Source: Cordylochernes scorpioides
Taxonomy: Eukaryota; Arthropoda; Arachnida; Pseudoscorpiones; Chernetidae
Length of the DNA: 64,000 bases
Direction of reading: 5' to 3'
NCBI GenBank assembly: GCA_030710605.1
Contig: CP092863.1
Span: 140,375,547 to 140,439,546 of the forward strand
This document shows, piece by piece, positions 1 to 10,329 of this stretch; position 1 is the first letter of the stretch; every line of letters starts with the position of its first letter. The notes under the pieces were generated by a model. It had not been told where the DNA came from and did no database searches. It saw only the letters and a list, made by a program, of their open reading frames with translations. Both the position numbers and the translations under genes were made by a program.

Positions 1-225
1 CCCCCCTCTTCCTCTATCGTCTGAAACGTATTAAATTGTATACGACTGGATTGAAAGGGACTTTTAATTACATAGATCCTATATGTAATTAGGGGGTTGT
101 CATATATACATATGATGATATATGTAACTTAGAAAATTAATTATGTAATGACTCTTCATGTTGTCGTTTTATAATTATCTAACATATTTTTGTACCATAA
201 TCATTATCGTGTATAACAGCATTTA

Positions 226-423
226 CACTTATGGACAAAACTTAAGGAAGTTGTACCTTTCAGCATATATATCGGGATTGAGACATTAACTCTGAAAGAT
301 ATTACAGTGACCTTTATTGAAGACACATGAGATAACCAAGTGTGAACAACCTCTGTCTCTTAAAAAAAAAGACGACTGGCTACATTAAAGACTTTCCATT
401 TCCTTAAGTTTTGTCCATGAGTG
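226..423. mobile_element. MITE, CACTCATGG family, copy 1
   Basis: About 198 bp with terminal inverted repeats of the type CACTCATGGACAAAACTTAA, flanked by TA on both sides, which points to a Tc1/mariner-type target. It has no coding capacity. The family recurs about eleven times in the window. This copy ends about 18 bp from the splice donor of the neighbouring exon. Identification as a MITE is inference from termini, size and copy number. Confidence 0.8.
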
Positions 424-441
424 TATATTGTGGCGACGTAC

Positions 442-622
442 CTGTGACAACGACACGGGCGCCAGGAGACGACGTCACCTCTTCCCTCGTCAGACGATGC
501 CGGGTACGACAGGTGTAGGTCTTGGCGCCGTCTGGTTGCCGGACATCTCGGATGTGGAACTCTCCCGTGGGGAAGAGCTCGTAGCGACCTGGACAGACAT
601 CCATATCTTCGTCCACACCACA
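442..622 (-). CDS. Dscam-like Ig-domain exon (second half of domain), partial gene
   Basis: One open stretch reads GRYELFPTGEFHIRDV, then YTCRTRHRLT and ends ARVVVT. This is the C, E, F and G strand region of a Dscam-type Ig domain, including the Y-x-C disulphide cysteine and the RTxHRLT signature typical of Dscam. The exon ends at CACAG followed by GTACGT, a good splice donor (GT at 441-440), in phase 1. Two acceptors are possible: AG at 624-623 (phase 0) or AG at 608-607 (phase 1, exon start 606). Base composition is far more GC-rich than the surroundings, as expected for constrained coding DNA. Dscam is a homophilic neuronal receptor, and in arthropods an immune receptor, with variable Ig exons. 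The matching first half lies at 36.3-36.5 kb. Whether this is Dscam proper or a paralogue, and constitutive or alternative, cannot be told. Confidence 0.8.
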
Positions 623-752
623 CTACAATCTTCTACATGGATTCAACAAAGAGGTGTAAAAATGCACAGAAAGGTTTATGTTCTATCAACTTGTAAATCG
701 ATTTGAAGGTATCTACAAGCAGAATCAACCAATATAACAGGAGAACAATAAA

Positions 753-852
753 AAGTGATATTGTAGATTAAACTGGCGAAACCACTGAAAGGGTTCATCA
801 CTGATGATTTAGCGCTTCCACCTTTTTTTCAATCTCAGTAATGACAGTAGGA
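753..852 (+). repeat. Small inverted-repeat element, GAAAC/CTGATGA family, copy 1
   Basis: Contains the family signature GGCGAAACCACTGAAAGGG followed by CATCACTGATGA, and ends with a variant of the usual CATTGCAGTAAGGGCAGTAG tail. Other copies lie at 6.8, 9.0, 11.9, 14.8, 38.0 and 56.7 kb. Confidence 0.65.
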
Positions 853-859
853 AGTGAAT

Positions 860-1317
860 TTGATATGAATCACGTCTCAGCTATTATTATTTTTTGTTTA
901 TTCTGTGTTTAAATAAACTTAAATATAGAGTTTAGCCATAGTATTTTTGTGAAACTATTTAACAACAACAAAAGCTTTTTAAGACCTTTTAGTCTTATAC
1001 AGATTCTCCAAGCATAAATATAGGATACATGAAGGAAAAACAGTGATAGAACTTAATGATAATATCATATTTATATACAGGGAAATTTATATAAAGACAA
1101 TCAAGCTAATAGATTAATCTGGGCAAATTGGAGGCAATGAAAGTTACTATACATGGATTTACCATGGGTTCTCGTGTTATATCTTGTGGAGTTATTTGGT
1201 AGCAGCTCTGAGACTTCCAGTCTTCCATTAGTAAAGTGAAACTATTTAAAGGAATATGAAATATATAGTAAAAACGTGAATTTATACTGGAATCACAGGT
1301 GGATAAATAAAGAAAAA
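860..1317. other. No feature recognised
   Basis: AT-rich DNA without an open frame, tandem structure or a match to the window's other repeat families that I could see. Confidence 0.5.
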
Positions 1318-1486
1318 AAAAACATTTCCTGATCGGGAAAATAAAAGTTACTGATAGATTGCGCCATCTGTCGGAATGAATATCAACTAATCGTTTAATT
1401 GATACAACGGATTAATTAATATTTATTCCGACAGATGGCGCAAGCCATCAGCAAATTTTATTTGCACAATCAGGAAATGCCTTTTT
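1318..1486. repeat. Palindromic MITE (GCGCCATCTG family)
   Basis: Two arms of about 70 bp: ATTTCCTGAT, ATTGCGCCATCTGTCGGAAT and their complements ATTCCGACAGATGGCGCAAG and AATCAGGAAATG, around a short AT-rich loop. It would fold into one long hairpin. A half copy of the right arm is at 59,035-59,108. Confidence 0.8.
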
Positions 1487-2238
1487 TTAATTCTTTATTT
1501 GTAAAGGAATGTATATCAACTCTAGAAATGGGCACACATTTCATCTGCAAGCATATACCTTTTCAACCAAATGGTCAAATATGACAAAAAAACAAATGTC
1601 TATTTAAAGATTATCATTCAAAGTGATAAATAATGTAATTCCTACGTTAAATCATTCATTAAGTATCAGTTAAACCATATGTTGGAGCTTGGTTTCTGAC
1701 AATGTTAGCCAGGACTTCCTTTAGCTCCTTCAGCCTCTATTCTGGTCTCAGATGATGACGATATGTGACAGAGCTTGTTATTGACTGTACTTTACAAGAC
1801 CAGACCGGCGAATTGACTACTGAAAATGCTGTCCCTTCGCAAGACTGCGATGTAGCAAGCTGTTTGAATAGAGGAAGGACGCCTCACTCCTTTTAGCTAA
1901 CTGACTGACTCACTTTATTGAATCTTTCACTCATTTTATATACATATATATATTTACACAATTAAAAGAAAGAAATAAAAAATTACATGATTATAAAACA
2001 ATGCAGCCTAGCAAGTTATTTACATAACTAGGCGCAAACACGATATATATAAATACCTTCGAGTTAGTACAACTCTATACCATGGTACACACGCTACAAT
2101 TAATCCGGGAGGTACTGAAGAAGAAAGAGAATAACACAATAATACGCCGGAGATTTAGGATCTATTAATTATAATTAAGACCTCATTAGGGGGGGAAGTT
2201 CATTGTTATTCTTGTGGCGTGCGGGGAATAGGCAATTT

Positions 2239-2262
2239 GGGGGGGGGGGGGGGGGGGGGGGG
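2239..2262. repeat. Poly-G run (24 G)
   Basis: Uninterrupted homopolymer of 24 G; a likely sequencing length error or polymorphism. Confidence 0.9.
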
Positions 2263-2465
2263 CGTTACCCTATCATATATCCCATGTTTCCATTACTCTC
2301 CCCATAGTAGTAAACTATACATTCCCCTGTGGAGGGACATAAAGGAAGGACAACATCAATGTTTGTCTCTATGGCCTGTGTTATACAATGTTTTAATGAT
2401 GCTGTTTGTTAAACTCTTTATTTAGCTTTTCGAGTTAATGTGGTTATGGGTTAAGTCCTTTATCA

Positions 2466-2684
2466 GGGAGTCGTTGGAAGGATGGTCTAAACCGTTGGTT
2501 TTCGACCGCTACGACCCGGGTTCGATTCCCGCATTGGACACTTTTTTTATGATTAAAAGAAAATGCTCCAATGCCTCCCGATTCTTTCAAAAGTACAACC
2601 CCACCATCGAGTGCAAGTAACCAAACGGGGTGCTGGCATATTTGTAAGTGTAAAGTCGAACTGCTTTTCACATGTGTAGATATG
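2466..2684 (+). mobile_element. tRNA-derived SINE-1, 5' part (split by copia)
   Basis: The head carries a degenerate A box (TGGTCTAAACCG) and a perfect pol III B box (GGGTTCGATTCCC), then a body shared with about nine other copies. The copy stops at ATATG where the copia LTR begins and resumes at 6125, so it pre-dates that insertion. The tRNA head has no recognisable acceptor stem. Confidence 0.85.
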
Positions 2685-2889
2685 TGTTAGGTTTTTTATA
2701 AGTTGTTTTTTCATGGATTAATATATTTATATTTTGACCAGATGACCGGACGACTTTACATGTATATATTTGGTTTTTAAATGATGTAAATTAGTTAGTT
2801 ATGATAGGAAATTAAAAGTGTTGATTTTCTGAGAGGTGTTAGTGTTTACTCTGCTCGATTGTAGACTAGGGAAGAATTGGTTCCTAACA
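2685..2889 (+). repeat. copia 5' LTR
   Basis: 205 bp, perfect 7-bp terminal inverted repeat TGTTAGG/CCTAACA. Nearly identical to the 3' copy except at its first ~12 bases. Confidence 0.93.
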
Positions 2890-2924
2890 GGTTATGGGCC
2901 CAGCAGAACGCTTCCACTGCGCCG
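2890..2924 (+). promoter_or_regulatory. copia primer-binding site for the 5' half of initiator tRNA-Met
   Basis: GGTTATGGGCCCAGCA directly follows the LTR and is complementary to the anticodon stem-loop of tRNA-iMet. Complementarity resumes (CGCTTCC, CTGCGCC) after a short extra GAA and runs into the D arm. Drosophila copia is known to be primed by a tRNA-iMet fragment cut in the anticodon loop, and this PBS has the same design. Confidence 0.9.
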
Positions 2925-3177
2925 TAGAAAGAAATTAGAGGTCAAAGCTAACGTCTAAAGAAGTGTAGCTGAAGCTAAGGTCTAAAGAAGTCGGGCTAAA
3001 GTATAAAGAAGGTAAAGTTTGAAGAAGTAGTGTTTGAAGAAGTGAAGATAGGGTTTGAAGAAGTGGTGTTTGAAGAAGTGAAGGTGAAGTTTGAATAAGA
3101 ATAAGTAGAAAGTTTAAAGAAGAAAAGATTTGAGTTATAATTTTTTTGTGAAATTTGCATAGCTAGAAAAAAAATCA

Positions 3178-4530
3178 ATGGCTGATGAATTGAGAATACC
3201 TAAACTAGATGGAAATAATTATTATTCCTGGGCTATAAGAGCCAAATCAATCTTGATTCAGAAGGACATATGGGATGCGATTGAGCCTGGCTTTCCTAGT
3301 GAAACTTCAGAAAAACAGAAGCGGAAAGATAGTTTGGCATTATCTGTCATATTATTAGCAGTTGAGGATTCATTCCTGGATGATATCGGTGATTGTAAGC
3401 GAGCGATCGATGCATGGCAGATACTGGAGGATATCCACACAAAATATGGCTTGCTGCACATATTACAGTTACTGAGAGAGTTTTTCAACATTGTCAAAAG
3501 AAATGACGAAGATATGAAAGAATATTTCGCGAGAATGATGGAATGCCATAGAAAATTGGCAAAGTGTCACCATGGATTTGAGGATGGCGAATTGGCGTTG
3601 ATTATGCTATTGGGATTGCCAAAGAGTTACGAACCACTAATTCTCAGTTTTGAACAGCAAGAAGAGAAGCTATCTACAAGTGTGGTTAAATCCAAGTTAC
3701 TTTTAGAAGAAAAACGACAGAAACAGCGTCAAATTCCTCAAGAAGATCCTAATAGCGCCTTTGCGGTAAGAAGAGAAGAGGATACATGCAAATCACCATG
3801 TCAAGAGCGAAATAAATTTGAATATGATCAACCAAGGAATTATCAGAATACGTGGACGGAAGGGAAAAGGGAAGGCTATAATTATTCCAGGCGGATAAGA
3901 TGTTTCAATTGTGGCAAATTAGGACACATAGCTAGGAATTGCAGATTTGCCAACTCATCAAGGAGAATTAGCGAAGGTATGCTGAAACAGGGTACGTTAG
4001 ACCTTACTCATAAAGTCCTATTTGCAAATAACTTGAAAAACAACTCGCAGAATATCTGGTTTCTGGACAGTGGAGCTACTGAACATATGACGTCGAACAG
4101 ACTGAAAATGACGAATACAAAAAGTATTTCAACTTCAGTTGAAATGGCAAACAATGAGAAAATAAAAGTATCAGAGATGGGTGATGTAACCATCAAACTT
4201 GGTCACGAATATGGAGGTGAAACCTTGTTCTTGGAAAACGTATTATACGTTCCCGAGTTAGACGGAAATATTTTGTCTGTTGGAAGGATTGAGGAAAGAG
4301 GAAACAAAGTTTTATTCCAGAATGGCAAGGTCTCTGTTTTTGGAAGTGATGGCGGGTTAATTTTGAAATCTAATAGAAGAGGAAGAATCTATACAGTGGA
4401 AGAACTTAAGATAGCAAAAGTGAAGTCACCTAGTGCAGATATCTGGCACAGAAGGCTGGGACACATTTACAAAAGGGATCTCCAAAATGTGACACAGCAA
4501 AGTGCGAGGTGTGCCTTGAGGGTAAAATGA
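3178..4530 (+). CDS. copia Gag-protease and start of integrase
   Basis: The 450-codon frame begins MADELRIPKLDGNNYYSWAI, the typical UBN2-type copia Gag start. A CCHC zinc knuckle (CFNCGKLGHIARNC) starts at residue 242 and binds RNA in the particle. The aspartic protease motif is WFLDSGATEHMT with D297 as catalytic residue. The integrase zinc region starts at WHRRLGH. The frame is lost near 4500; the expected second half of the HHCC finger (CEVC) is in the +1 frame, so the last residues before the stop are an artefact. Gag and protease look intact, so particle formation could still be possible in principle. Confidence 0.9.
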   Translation: MADELRIPKLDGNNYYSWAIRAKSILIQKDIWDAIEPGFPSETSEKQKRKDSLALSVILLAVEDSFLDDIGDCKRAIDAWQILEDIHTKYGLLHILQLLREFFNIVKRNDEDMKEYFARMMECHRKLAKCHHGFEDGELALIMLLGLPKSYEPLILSFEQQEEKLSTSVVKSKLLLEEKRQKQRQIPQEDPNSAFAVRREEDTCKSPCQERNKFEYDQPRNYQNTWTEGKREGYNYSRRIRCFNCGKLGHIARNCRFANSSRRISEGMLKQGTLDLTHKVLFANNLKNNSQNIWFLDSGATEHMTSNRLKMTNTKSISTSVEMANNEKIKVSEMGDVTIKLGHEYGGETLFLENVLYVPELDGNILSVGRIEERGNKVLFQNGKVSVFGSDGGLILKSNRRGRIYTVEELKIAKVKSPSADIWHRRLGHIYKRDLQNVTQQSARCALRVK

Positions 4531-5871
4531 GACGACTCCCATTTCCTTCCAAACCTGTCGAAAGTAAGAAAACTTCATCACCTTTGGAGCTCATCCATTC
4601 GGATGTAGTGGGTCCCATTAGCCCAATTTCGAAGGGAGGGAACAATTATTTTGTAACGTTCATATATGATTTCACTCATTACACTACAGTATATTTTATG
4701 AGATCTAAATCGGAGGTACTTGACAAATTTAAGGAATATAAGAACAGTGTTGAGAATTACCACAGCAGAAAAATCAAGGTCTTAAGAAGTGATAATGGGA
4801 CGGAATATGTTAACGGCGAATTTAATAAATTTCTTATTGAAAATGGCATCAAGCGACAACTTACAGTTCCAAGAACACCTCAGCAAAATGGAACTGCAGA
4901 AAGAATGAATCAGACATTGATAAACACAGCCAGATGCATTTTACTTGAATAGGGGATTCCCAAATCGTTCTGGGCAGATGCCGTAAATACAGCGTGTTAC
5001 TTGAGAAACAAATGTTCTAGCAAGGCGATAAGTAACAAAATACCAGAAGAAATGTGGACCGAACGGCCAGTGAAGATTGAGCATATCCGAGTTTTCGGTT
5101 GTCAGACCTGGGCATACAACGACCAGCGTCGATCCAAATTTGATTCAAGAAGCCGAGAATGTGTTTTAATTGGTTATCCGGAAGGAATCAAAGGATACAA
5201 GGTTTGGGATATCAGAAACAATAAGGTCTTCGTGACCAGAAATGTCAGATTTAGAGAAGATGTTTTCCCAACCAAGAAAATTGATAAACAAATTCCACAT
5301 GAAACTGATTTTTTTCTAGGTTTTACATAACAATTTTGAAGAAGACTATGAATCTGTAAATGAGGAAGAGACGAAATTTGTAGAAAGAAACCAGAAAGAC
5401 GAAGAACTAAAGAAGGAAGATGAAGGGGAATACCAAAATGAGGCTGCAATCCCAAGAGGATATTCAGGGACTGAAGAAACAATATCGGAAGAGAATAATC
5501 TGAATAACATGGAACGAAGAGAGGATGGAGAGCAGGCTTATGAAGACGAAGCACTGAGGAGGGAAGAAGACGAAGGCCAGAATGAAACTATAATCCCAAG
5601 AAGATCTTCAAGAATTGCGGCTAGGCAGAAGGAGTATTGTAGATCAGCCTTCCATCGTGGGATAGTTGAACATAAGAGCCATCAAGATGAAATGCCGTCA
5701 TCATACGAGGAAGCGCTTAATATGCCCAAAGTACAAGCTCGGCTAAAATCTATAGAAGGTGAAATGGCATCACTTCAGCAACACAGAGTATGGGATGTTG
5801 ACTTGTCAAATAGTGTTAAACGAAAAACTGACCAGGATCTTGACCACTCTAGGCCTCCGATGAGGGTATGA
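4500..5871 (+). pseudogene. copia integrase and linker, truncated at start of RT
   Basis: Integrase core is complete: D in IHSDVVGPI, D in VLRSDNGTEY and E in QQNGTAERMN, spaced D-x62-D-x35-E. A TAG stop interrupts it at about 4950, after which the C-terminal part continues (FWADAVNTACYL, RVFGCQTWAY, the GYKVWD region) to about 5328. A further frame change leads to an acidic linker with RRSSRIAARQKEYC and then the RT onset (EEALNMPKVQARL to WDVDL). Everything after that is deleted, with about 50 bp left before the 3' LTR. It cannot encode a working Pol. Confidence 0.9.
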
Positions 5872-5918
5872 AAACAACTTTAAAATATAAGTTAAAATGT
5901 AATGTAAAATGTTTAAAA

Positions 5919-6124
5919 TGTAAGTAACAACTATAAGTTGTTTTTTCATGGATTAATATATTTATATTTTGACCAGATGACCGGACGACTTTACATGTAT
6001 ATATTTGGTTTTTAAATGATGTAAATTAGTTAGTTATGATAGGAAATTAAAAGTGTTGATTTTCTGAGAGGTGTTAGTGTTTACTCTGCTCGATTGTAGA
6101 CTAGGGAAGAATTGGTTCCTAACA
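5919..6124 (+). repeat. copia 3' LTR
   Basis: Same sequence as the 5' LTR from TATAAGTTG (5932) to CCTAACA. The first ~12 bases differ (TGTAAGTAACAAC), perhaps linked to the deletion that removed RT. Confidence 0.88.
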
Positions 6125-6225
6125 ATATGTGATGCACTTACAGTAAAAGCAGTCGTTAACTACCCACCATGATTATCAAGGCCTGTACCACGTGTACTAG
6201 AAATAAGCAAAAAAAAGTACTTTAC
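6125..6225 (+). mobile_element. SINE-1, 3' part after the copia insertion
   Basis: Continues the split SINE: ATATG duplication, TGATGCACTTACAG, then the palindromic tail ACCATGATTATCAAGGCCTG. The tail is the best conserved part of the family. Confidence 0.85.
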
Positions 6226-6779
6226 CAACATAGAAGCTCTCTAGTGATCACTTGTTGTAAAATTGCAACTTAATATAAAGCAATAACACTAATTGATTTA
6301 AATCTACTGTATATTAATTAAACAATTAAAAATGTTTCTGAAAATGAGTTTCTTTTTATATTATCAATGCAAGTTTGGCATCAGGCGGCGTTTTATTCGT
6401 TTTATATATGTTCTCCAGTAGAAGGACAGTGATGGGAAAGGCTTGAGACTGCATTGATAAAATAGATATAAACTCTTCTCCAGAAACCGTTTTTATTATT
6501 TAATGCTGCTATAACGGGCCATCTGTATACATTTACATATAATTATTATTATAAAATATAAAAAAAAAACCTTACGAAATATTTTCTTTATTAAAACTTT
6601 ATTTAAAAGTTATTAAGTTTTTAACAAAGAAATTAATTGCTCAAGGTTTTCTTTTATATTTTATAATAGCAAATCGCAATTTTCAATATTTTAATACAAG
6701 TAAATACTTGTATATAATTCTACTGTCCTAAAAGCGTATGCCTATAGTTTACTTGAATACCATTTCTAAGATTCCCCTT
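6226..6779. other. No feature recognised
   Basis: AT-rich DNA with no open frame and no repeat that I can assign. Confidence 0.45.
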
Positions 6780-6934
6780 TTCAGTGTAGCATATATAAGC
6801 ATAATCGTCCAATACAGTATTAGAGCTCTAAGAAGCGGTCTGGTAGATTAAATTGGTGAAACCGTTGGGAAGATTCAACACTGATGAGCTAAGTCCTCTC
6901 AATATATTTTTTCATCGCAGTAAGGATAGTAGAA

Positions 6935-6983
<49 letters not shown>
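6780..6983 (+). repeat. GAAAC/CTGATGA family, copy 2, with (TA)n
   Basis: Shares about 70 bp of extra 5' sequence (AATACAGTATTAGAGCT) with the 56.6 kb copy. The signature GGTGAAACCGTTGGG, then CACTGATGAGCTAA, is followed by a TA dinucleotide run at about 6940-6983. Confidence 0.7.
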
Positions 6984-6986
<3 letters not shown>

Positions 6987-7434
6987 AACATTCGTGCTTT
7001 AATGTTTACCTTTCCTAAAATTGTAACTATTTGCAAAAAAATGTAGGTTCATTTTTAAATAAAACGATATTTTACTGTGTGTATGCCCCTTACTGAAATA
7101 ATAAAAATAATGAAAGATCCTAACTCAAACTTTCTTTTTTCATTCCCCGTGTATAACAATAATCCCCCCTATAAGGTGAATTTTTGTCTAAAACTCGTAA
7201 TAACGCTGCAGCAAAGTGATGAGGGCCATAGCCAGATATATAGGTTGGCTTTTGTCCTAATTTGCCTAAACTGGTGTTGTGTCTTATTCTTTGTCACGAC
7301 CATTACATTCTGTACTGGGTTGATGAATCAAAATGTATTTTCTAATGTAAATTCAAAGGGAGAGAAGTGTCTCTTTGGTATATGAATAACTTCCACTATG
7401 TAACTTTATGTTATAAATATATAATATATAGGTC

Positions 7435-7545
7435 ACCTATCCCGTCAAATAGACGCTAAAACTAAGCGCCATCTATTGACCGTCTCCGCAAAATAGTAGA
7501 CTCAGGTCGGTGACAAAGCCACAAAACCAGCTTTAGCAAACTGGA
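7435..7545. repeat. TCCCGTCAAAATAGACG family, arm fragment
   Basis: One arm of the hammerhead family-2 element (CCATCTATTGACCGTC, GTGACAAAGCCACAA) without its ribozyme part. Confidence 0.65.
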
Positions 7546-7654
7546 CTTTCCGTTTTTACTTCTAATTTGCCACAGGAGAGGTGACCTTTAGTTTTATTGA
7601 TTAATTTTCTTCCCAGGCCAAATTTCCATATAACTAAATATATATTAAAAATAA

Positions 7655-7862
7655 AAAAGGCATATCCTGAACAGGAGCACATGTGCTTTTCAGAAGGCAG
7701 AGCGCAATCTGGTGGAATAGAAATCAACTAAACATTGATTTAGCCTATTCGCTGATATTTGGCCAATACAATTTCTGGATAAATCAAGAAAAGCCATCCA
7801 AGAACGCGTTTTGCGCTGTTGACACTCGTCAGCGTGGAGTAGGCTGTACCACTGCGACCAAA
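7655..7862 (-). mobile_element. Hammerhead family-1 element, degenerate
   Basis: Terminal part GGCATATCCTGAACAGGAGC and the AGAGCGCAATCTGG arm match the 41.7 kb copy. The minus-strand ribozyme keeps CTGACGA but the GAAA box reads AAAA and stem II is broken. Confidence 0.6.
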
Positions 7863-7989
7863 AATAAATATATATATGAAAATACTTTCAACCAAATATT
7901 TTCATTTATATCAACATATACGTTCAAAAGAGTAAAATATAGGGATAATCACTTAAACATAATATTTAGAAAAATGAACCTAAAACTAT

Positions 7990-8990
7990 AAGTAAACCAT
8001 TAGTTAGGCCCAATCTTTTTTTCAAGCGTTAAATCATTTGAGATATCCCTTTCAAATTAAATTGCTCAAATTGTAAAACGTATATTTTCAAAACATCGTT
8101 AGTATCTCTTTAACAGTGAATTAAACAAATTAAAAGGAAACCTTTTTTTTTATATTTTAATTAAATTTGACTTTTGAAAAGTTGAAACTAATATCTGGCA
8201 CACACAAACTAATGAAGGTTTAAATTGGTTGTTCAAGAGAGCAGGAATGTTAAACTGGATTGATATCCAAATAAGACAAGGTGACACTGGGATTAAAGGG
8301 ACAAAATTCTGTGAGTATTTAAAGAAATAGCTGAAGCGCAGCCATTTCTTTTCAGAAGTAGATTGCTGGTTTTAATTAGACAGTTTGAATTGGAGGATTT
8401 TTCTTTTTTTACATTTGATAATCGAATGGAAATCATTATAGAAGAAATTTGCCTTGGATTCTTAATTAAATATTTATTTTGCCTCTTTTCTCTCTATACT
8501 TCCTCTTAAATATATAATTGACTTTATTAATATATAATTAAGTGAGTGAGAGAGAATTGCAAGTATTTTCCAATAGGTGAAAAATTCACCTTAATAAATA
8601 ATTATTAGTGGGCGTTGTGATAAAAATGGATGAAACAGCTATGAGTGGAGTATCTTTGACAAAAACTCTCTATTTCCTCTTATATAAAATAAATATTTAA
8701 ACTCTATTCACTATATTGAAATATATAATTTACATTATAATTATAAATGTATTTAAACTTTAACAACCTTCTTTTATTGTTATTTTTCAGTAAAAGTTGA
8801 ATCTTAATTTATTAAAATTCATTCTATCTATAACATAGCTGTGGCTGGATGCTATTCACGTAACAAAAGAAGCACCTCTCCCTTCAACTGTGGATCAGAA
8901 TGATGGCAGTATTGCATCTCTCACCACATAGTAAAAAAATAAAAACGTTACTAATGATGATAAAGATACATATATATTATAGACGCGTAT
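7990..8990. other. No feature recognised
   Basis: AT-rich, no open frame and no assigned repeat. Confidence 0.45.
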
Positions 8991-8999
8991 AATTCTTTT

Positions 9000-9165
9000 A
9001 AAAATTAAAAAATTCTACTCTCCTTAATGCGGTGGAAAATTAACCCTCCCAGCGGTTGCGCCAGTTTATTCTACCAGTTTGGGAGGGTTCACCACTGATG
9101 AGCCAGGCCCTCCCATTAATTTTTCCATTGCAGTAAGGGCAGTAGAAATTGTTTAATTTTTAAAA
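9000..9165 (+). repeat. GAAAC/CTGATGA family, rearranged copy
   Basis: Carries GGGAGGGTTCACCACTGATG and GAGCCAGGCCCTCCC preceded by an inverted second copy of the GCGGTTGCGCCAG segment: two partial copies fused head to head. Confidence 0.6.
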
Positions 9166-9454
9166 AGAATCATACGTGTCAATAATAGTTTCGAATTTTC
9201 ATAATAGATGGCGCGCTAATGCATCATACATATATATGTTGTGTAAAATTATAAAAGAATTATAATGCCTATTTTTGATGCCGTTTTTTAAAAAAAGGAC
9301 AGGAGAAATGCTATTCCTGTGCAAAATAGGCAACTCTCCCTTTTAATAAATCCATTGAAACTATACATTCTTTTGTTTTATCTCTGTGACGAGGGCACAT
9401 TTCTGATGAAAAAAAAAACGCAACATCAGTTTTTTAAAATTCGGATAACAAGCT

Positions 9455-9500
9455 ATCCCATGGTTTCGGGCTATTGCCATCATCAGTACAGGGACAACTT
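9455..9500 (-). ncRNA. Hammerhead ribozyme-like core (family 2, left arm)
   Basis: CTGATGA at 9486-9480, stem-loop TGGC-AATA-GCCC, GAAA at 9467-9464. Stem III and the cleavage triplet are damaged (GGGAT where other copies have GGTC), so it is probably inactive. Confidence 0.5.
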
Positions 9501-9659
9501 TGATTGCATAATAACCTATGGGAGGAATTATAGCATCATCGAATCTCTACCAATGAAGTGTTGTTAGCTGGTAAAGTATGAGGACACATTACAAATGTGC
9601 GAGATTGCATCCATGTGCAAAAGAGGCATTTCTATAAAGGCATTGATACAATGCATTCT

Positions 9660-9720
9660 ATTGCCCGCCCTACACTGAAGAAGGCCATTAACCCGAAACC
9701 ATGGTCTCTAGGTGGGTATT
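9660..9720 (+). ncRNA. Hammerhead ribozyme-like motif (family 2, right arm)
   Basis: CTGAAGA at 9675-9681 fits CUGANGA. GAAA is at 9695-9698, stem III is ACC-AT-GGT and the site is GTC with C9706 at position 17. Stem I pairs CCTA-A with T-TAGG (bases 9707-9712 with 9674-9669) with one mismatch. Stem II (GGCC-ATTA-ACCC) is weak. Confidence 0.6.
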
Positions 9721-10329
9721 CTCATTTATACAATGCTGGTGTTGTGGCTTTGTCACTGTCCCCAATCTACCAGATTTTAGTGACTGACAACATTTTTTAC
9801 GCTTATATTTTGAAAGGAGAGGTAGTCTTTTTGGTATCAATTCTTTCACGGTAAAATGTCTATTTTTACGTATATTTAGACGCTTTCATTATATTATAAT
9901 TTAATATATGTATTTTTTTAGTGGGGAGATAGAATTCATATAAAATTTATATTTTAGTTATAAAAATAAAACTATAAATTTATATAAGAAGAAATATTTG
10001 AGGGGAAACGTGAATTTCTATATATTTTATGAAATATAACCAGCCTAAGTAAAATAAGTTGGAGAGAAATCATTTCATATTAAATAGAGGGGGAGGCTAT
10101 ATTGGAGTTGTGAATAGAAGATTTTCTGAGAATTTCTGTGGGAATAGAAAGGGCCAAGTTGTGGAAGGTCGTTAGAAGCGACTGGTCACATTGCCATATT
10201 GCTCGGCAACGCTGGAATAGCCAGCGTTTCCGGGCTCTTTTCTGGTTCACCTCCCTCGACTTATCGTTTAATTAAGTCCTTCAATTGTGGCTGGCACTCC
10301 TGGCTTCAGGCTCTTGAATATACTAGCCT

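Larger units (their letters stand above)
2685..6124 (+). mobile_element. Ty1/copia LTR retrotransposon, RT/RNase H deleted
   Basis: LTRs begin TGTTAGG and end CCTAACA. A 5-bp target duplication ATATG (2680-2684 and 6125-6129) flanks the element, and removing it restores a continuous SINE-1. Order inside: PBS, GAAG-rich leader (about 2940-3170), gag, protease, integrase, then only the first residues of reverse transcriptase before the 3' LTR. At 3.44 kb it is well short of the roughly 5 kb usual for copia. It is non-autonomous, and integrase is also broken by a frameshift and a stop. Confidence 0.95.
9291..9850. mobile_element. Hammerhead family-2 element, two-armed
   Basis: Two arms in inverted orientation. 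The left arm carries a ribozyme core on the minus strand and the right arm one on the plus strand. A shared flank, TGTTGTGGCTTTGTCACTG, follows the right core as in other family members. No protein is encoded. Boundaries are approximate. Confidence 0.6.

Noticed and set aside
360-623. Alternative frames over the Dscam-like exon
   Set aside because: Only the frame with GRYELFPTGEFHIRDV gives Ig-domain residues; the others are shadows.
4509-4952. Integrase ORF as an independent gene starting at Met 4509
   Set aside because: This Met is internal to the HHCC finger; the true frame continues from Gag-protease across a frameshift.
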